From positions 1-7,585 of the forward strand of contig CANMXH010000108.1 in NCBI GenBank assembly GCA_947501315.1: a stretch of DNA of 7,585 nt. The letters run 5' to 3'. Below the pieces are notes generated by a model, which did no database searches, was not told where the DNA came from, and saw nothing but the letters and a program-made list of their open reading frames with translations. Source of the DNA: Caulobacteraceae bacterium. GTDB taxonomy: Bacteria; Pseudomonadota; Alphaproteobacteria; Caulobacterales; Caulobacteraceae. The stretch's first letter is position 1; each line of letters starts with the position of its first letter. The translations under genes and the position numbers were made by a program. Positions 5,033 through 7,585 of the stretch are shown piece after piece.

Positions 5033-5987
5033 GAACGCTGATCAGACCGTAGAGGCCCTGCGCGCCGCAGGCGAGCCGACCCGCTTGCGGGTGCTATCAC
5101 TTCTGGCGGGTGAGGAACTGTCGGTGATGGAGCTGTCGCGCATCCTCGACCAGAGCCAGCCGCGGGTGTCCCGGCATCTGAAACTGATGGCCGACGCCGG
5201 CCTGATCGAACGCTTTCCGGACGGGGCGCGGGTCTTCTATCGCCTGTCCTCGGACCTGCCGGCCCGACGGCTGATCGATACGGTGCTGGACCTGCTGGAC
5301 GTGTCCGCCGGTGCGGCCGACGATCAACGGCTGGAAGCCGTGCGTCGCGAGCGGGAGGCCGCCGCTGGAGCCTATTTCGAGCGGATCGCCCCCCAGTGGG
5401 ACCGTATCCGCTCCCTGTATGTCAGCGAGAGCGCCGTCGAGGCCGCCATAATCCGGGCAGCGGGTGACGGGCCCTTTGAGCGGATCGTCGACCTGGGCAC
5501 CGGTTCGGGGCGGATGCTGACCTTGCTGGGCCGGAACGCAAAGATGTCGGTCGGGCTGGATCTCAGCCAGAACATGCTCAACATCGCCCGTGCCAATGTG
5601 ATGAAGGCCGGGCTGGACAAGGTCGAACTGCGCCACGGCGACATCTTCGCCACCCGCCTGCCGGAACAGAGCGCCGATCTGGTGATGGTGCATCAGGTGC
5701 TCCACTACCTTGTCGATCCGGCCGCGGCCGTGGCCGAGGCGGCGCGGCTGGTCATGCCCGGCGGGCGGCTTCTGATCGTCGATTTCGCCCCGCACCAGCT
5801 GGAATACCTCCGCGACGACCATCAGCACCGCCGGCTGGGCTTCTCCGATGACGAGATCCGCCGCTGGCTGACCGGGGCCGGGCTGACCTCCAGCGCGTCG
5901 ATCGCCCTGCCCCCTGACACCGATGGTTTGACGGTCTCCATCTGGACCGCCGCGCGGCCGGCTGTCGCGGCCGGGAAGGTCGCATGA
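5025..5987 (+). CDS. ArsR-family repressor fused to a SAM-dependent methyltransferase
   Basis: This encodes a 320-residue two-domain protein. Residues about 6-90 form an ArsR winged helix: 'LRAAGEPTRLRVLSLL', then recognition helix 'QSQPRVSRHLKLMADAGL' (43-60), then wing 'RFPDGARVFYRL'. Residues about 110-300 form a class I methyltransferase with SAM motif I 'VDLGTGSGR' (155-163), the strand-end acid D179 in 'VGLDLSQNML', 'HGDIFATRLPEQSADLV' (204-220), and 'LVMPGGRLLIVDF' (242-254). There is no cysteine in the protein. The classical metal site ELCVCDL is replaced by 'ELSVMEL' (31-37). Together with its place ahead of metF and metH, this points to control of the methionine/SAM cycle, perhaps by sensing SAM or SAH in the second domain, as in SahR-type regulation. 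Whether the second domain is catalytic is not shown. The start at 5025 was chosen because the upstream TTG (4953) would translate the operator. The stop overlaps the metF start by four bases (ATGA). Confidence 0.88.
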   Translation: MSLNADQTVEALRAAGEPTRLRVLSLLAGEELSVMELSRILDQSQPRVSRHLKLMADAGLIERFPDGARVFYRLSSDLPARRLIDTVLDLLDVSAGAADDQRLEAVRREREAAAGAYFERIAPQWDRIRSLYVSESAVEAAIIRAAGDGPFERIVDLGTGSGRMLTLLGRNAKMSVGLDLSQNMLNIARANVMKAGLDKVELRHGDIFATRLPEQSADLVMVHQVLHYLVDPAAAVAEAARLVMPGGRLLIVDFAPHQLEYLRDDHQHRRLGFSDDEIRRWLTGAGLTSSASIALPPDTDGLTVSIWTAARPAVAAGKVA

Positions 5988-6940
5988 GCATCGCGCCCCG
6001 CAGCCTGGCCGAGGCCCGGGCCCTGTTGCTGTCACCGCTGGGCCCCGTAGCCCGCGCCGGCCAGGACCTGTCGCGTCCCCGCGTCTCGTTCGAATTCTTC
6101 CCGCCCAAATCCGACGAAGCTGAAGCCAGTCTCTGGAAAGCCGTGACCCGGCTGGCGCCGCTGGCCCCCGAGTTCGTCTCCGTGACCTATGGCGCGGGCG
6201 GCTCGACCCGGGAGCGGACGCACCGCACGGTGCAACGTATCCTCGCAGAAACCACCCTGACCCCGGCCGCCCATCTGACCTGTGTCGAGGCCAGCCGGGA
6301 GGAGGTCGATGCGGTCATCGAAGGCTATCGCGAGGCGGGGGTGCGCCACATCGTGGCCCTGCGCGGCGATCCACCGGGCGGCAACGGCATCGGCGGCGCC
6401 TATGTTCCGCGTACGGACGGTTACGCCAATGCGACCGAGCTGACCGCGGCGATCACGGCGAAAGGCGGCTTTGACGTCATCGTCGGCTGCTATCCCGAAG
6501 GCCATCCGGAGAGTCCGTCGATCGCCCATGACCTCGACGTCCTGAAGGCCAAGGTCGACGCGGGCGCGACCCGGGCGATCAGCCAGTTCTTCTTCGACAT
6601 CGACGCCTTCCTGCGCTTCCGCGACCGCGTCCGGGCCGCCGGGATCACCATTCCGCTGTCGCCCGGGATCATGCCCGTGACCAATTTCAACGGTCTGAAG
6701 CGGATGTCGGCAGCGTGCGGCGCAGCCGTGCCGGACTGGCTGGCGGCCCATTTCGAGGGCCTCGACGACGATCCCGAGACGCGCAAGCTGATCGCCGCCT
6801 CGGTGGCCGCCGAGACCTGTGCGCGCCTGCAGGAAGAGGGGTTTGCGGACTTCCACTTCTACACTCTGAACCGCGCCGACCTGGTCTATGCCATCTGCCG
6901 GGTGCTGGGCGTGCGCGAGACGAAGGCGGTGACGGCGTGA
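5984..6940 (+). CDS. metF: 5,10-methylenetetrahydrofolate reductase
   Basis: This encodes a 318-residue TIM-barrel flavoprotein that reduces 5,10-methylene-THF to 5-methyl-THF, the methyl donor for methionine synthase. The diagnostic 'SFEFFPPK' at 35-42 carries catalytic E37 (Glu28 in E. coli). 'VSVTYGAGGSTRERT' (65-79), 'HLTC' (97-100), 'LRGDPP' (126-131) with flavin-tuning D129, 'GCYPEGHPES' (168-177) and 'QFFFD' (201-205) follow in the expected order. The enzyme is slightly longer than the 296-residue E. coli protein because of about ten extra N-terminal residues and small C-terminal differences. GGGAAGG at 5973-5979 provides a ribosome-binding site inside the upstream gene, and the ATGA overlap suggests translational coupling. 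It is the small bacterial type without a C-terminal SAM-binding regulatory domain, so feedback would have to act through transcription. Confidence 0.96.
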   Translation: MSIAPRSLAEARALLLSPLGPVARAGQDLSRPRVSFEFFPPKSDEAEASLWKAVTRLAPLAPEFVSVTYGAGGSTRERTHRTVQRILAETTLTPAAHLTCVEASREEVDAVIEGYREAGVRHIVALRGDPPGGNGIGGAYVPRTDGYANATELTAAITAKGGFDVIVGCYPEGHPESPSIAHDLDVLKAKVDAGATRAISQFFFDIDAFLRFRDRVRAAGITIPLSPGIMPVTNFNGLKRMSAACGAAVPDWLAAHFEGLDDDPETRKLIAASVAAETCARLQEEGFADFHFYTLNRADLVYAICRVLGVRETKAVTA

Positions 6941-7585
6941 CCCGCGCCGACCGTATTGCGGCCCTTCACGCCGCCGCGAAGGCGCGTATCCTCGTGCTCG
7001 ACGGCGCATGGGGTGTGATGATCCAGCGCAGCGACCTGTCCGAAGAGGATTTCCGGGGCGATCGCTTCGCGGACCATGTCGGTCAGATGAAGGGCAACAA
7101 CGACATCCTGTGCCTGACCCGGCCAGACATCATCGCCGGCCTGCATGACCAGTATTTCGCGGCAGGCGCCGATATCAGCGAGACCAACACCTTCAGCGCC
7201 ACCGTCATTGCACAGGACGACTACCATCTCGACGAACAGTCGGTGTGGGACATCAATCTGGAAGGCGCGAAACTGGCCCGCGCCGCCGCTGACCGCTGGA
7301 CCGAAAAGGAGCCGCACAAGCCCCGCTTCGCCGCCGGCTCGATCGGGCCGCTGAACAAGATGCTGTCGATGTCGTCGGACGTGAACGATCCCGGCGCGCG
7401 GCTGGTGACCTTCGACCAGGTCTATGAGGCCTATCGCCATCAGGTGAAGGCGCTGAACGAGGGTGGGGTCGACCTCTATCTGATCGAGACCATCACCGAC
7501 ACGCTGAACTGCAAGGCCTGTATCAAGGCGATCAAGGACCTCGAGGACGAGGGGATGGAGGCCCTGCCGATCTGGATTTCGGGCA
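6937..7585 (+). CDS. metH: Methionine synthase, homocysteine-binding (N-terminal) part, cut by the window edge
   Basis: The GTG at 6937 overlaps the metF stop (GTGA). The frame then stays open to the right edge, giving 216 residues. It follows E. coli MetH closely: 'ARILVLDGAWGVMIQ' (16-30), 'DFRGDRFADH' , 'LKGNND'-like 'MKGNNDILCLTRPDII', 'GADISETNTFSAT', 'GSIGPLNKMLSMSSDVNDP' and 'YLIETITDTLNCKA'. This is the homocysteine S-methyltransferase barrel, which holds a zinc-activated homocysteine for attack on methylcobalamin. The zinc cysteines lie beyond the window. The usual LDGxMGTMIQ motif has Trp in place of the Met before G26. Caulobacterales often carry MetH as two proteins, a short homocysteine domain followed by the folate/B12 part. 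The fragment cannot show whether this one is split. GAAGG near 6922-6926 may serve as the ribosome-binding site. Confidence 0.93.
   Translation, partial: MTRADRIAALHAAAKARILVLDGAWGVMIQRSDLSEEDFRGDRFADHVGQMKGNNDILCLTRPDIIAGLHDQYFAAGADISETNTFSATVIAQDDYHLDEQSVWDINLEGAKLARAAADRWTEKEPHKPRFAAGSIGPLNKMLSMSSDVNDPGARLVTFDQVYEAYRHQVKALNEGGVDLYLIETITDTLNCKACIKAIKDLEDEGMEALPIWISG

Noticed and set aside
5097..7009. Long minus-strand open frames opposite the ArsR fusion and metF
   Set aside because: They overlap genes with full sets of family motifs and show no domain themselves; typical antisense shadows.

Overview
The window is high-GC, gene-dense bacterial chromosome. It most resembles an alphaproteobacterium of the Caulobacterales (Brevundimonas or Caulobacter type). 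This rests on the overall protein flavour, a Caulobacter-style GCTANAWC -10 element before the ABC-F gene, several starts without a Shine-Dalgarno, and a metF-metH pair led by an ArsR/methyltransferase fusion. The genus is inferred from recall, not from a search.

Layout. Bases 2-457 hold the C-terminal part of a TrmN6/YfiC-type tRNA adenine-N6 methyltransferase, cut by the left edge. A 180-bp gap (458-637) carries seven perfect heptamer repeats (461-509) and a single inverted copy (571-588). Next come a small 2OG-Fe(II) oxygenase-like protein of the TIGR02466 type (638-1249), a full-length EttA-like ABC-F ATPase (1363-3030) with its own promoter and a strong intrinsic terminator (3044-3079), and a D-2-hydroxyacid dehydrogenase (3110-4036). 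This last gene converges, with only a 14-bp gap, on a minus-strand gene for a secreted five-EF-hand protein (4051-4914).

From a 110-bp divergent intergenic region (4915-5024) a methionine-cycle operon runs to the right. Its genes are an ArsR-type repressor fused to a class I SAM-dependent methyltransferase (5025-5987), metF (5984-6940) and the start of metH (6937 to the edge). They are joined by two 4-bp stop/start overlaps (ATGA and GTGA). MetF makes 5-methyltetrahydrofolate and MetH uses it to methylate homocysteine. The fusion protein has no cysteine at all, so it is unlikely to sense metal through thiols. It is better read as a regulator of the methyl cycle responding to SAM or SAH.

The most interesting part is the divergent region. 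It contains a 20-bp AT-rich near-palindrome (9 of 10 pairs) on the presumed metF-operon promoter, a perfect 14-bp palindrome covering the ArsR start codon, and a second dyad with the same half-site directly upstream of the EF-hand gene's ribosome-binding site. I saw no RNA genes, CRISPR arrays, insertion sequences or phage genes. No stretch of 300 bp lacks a gene.
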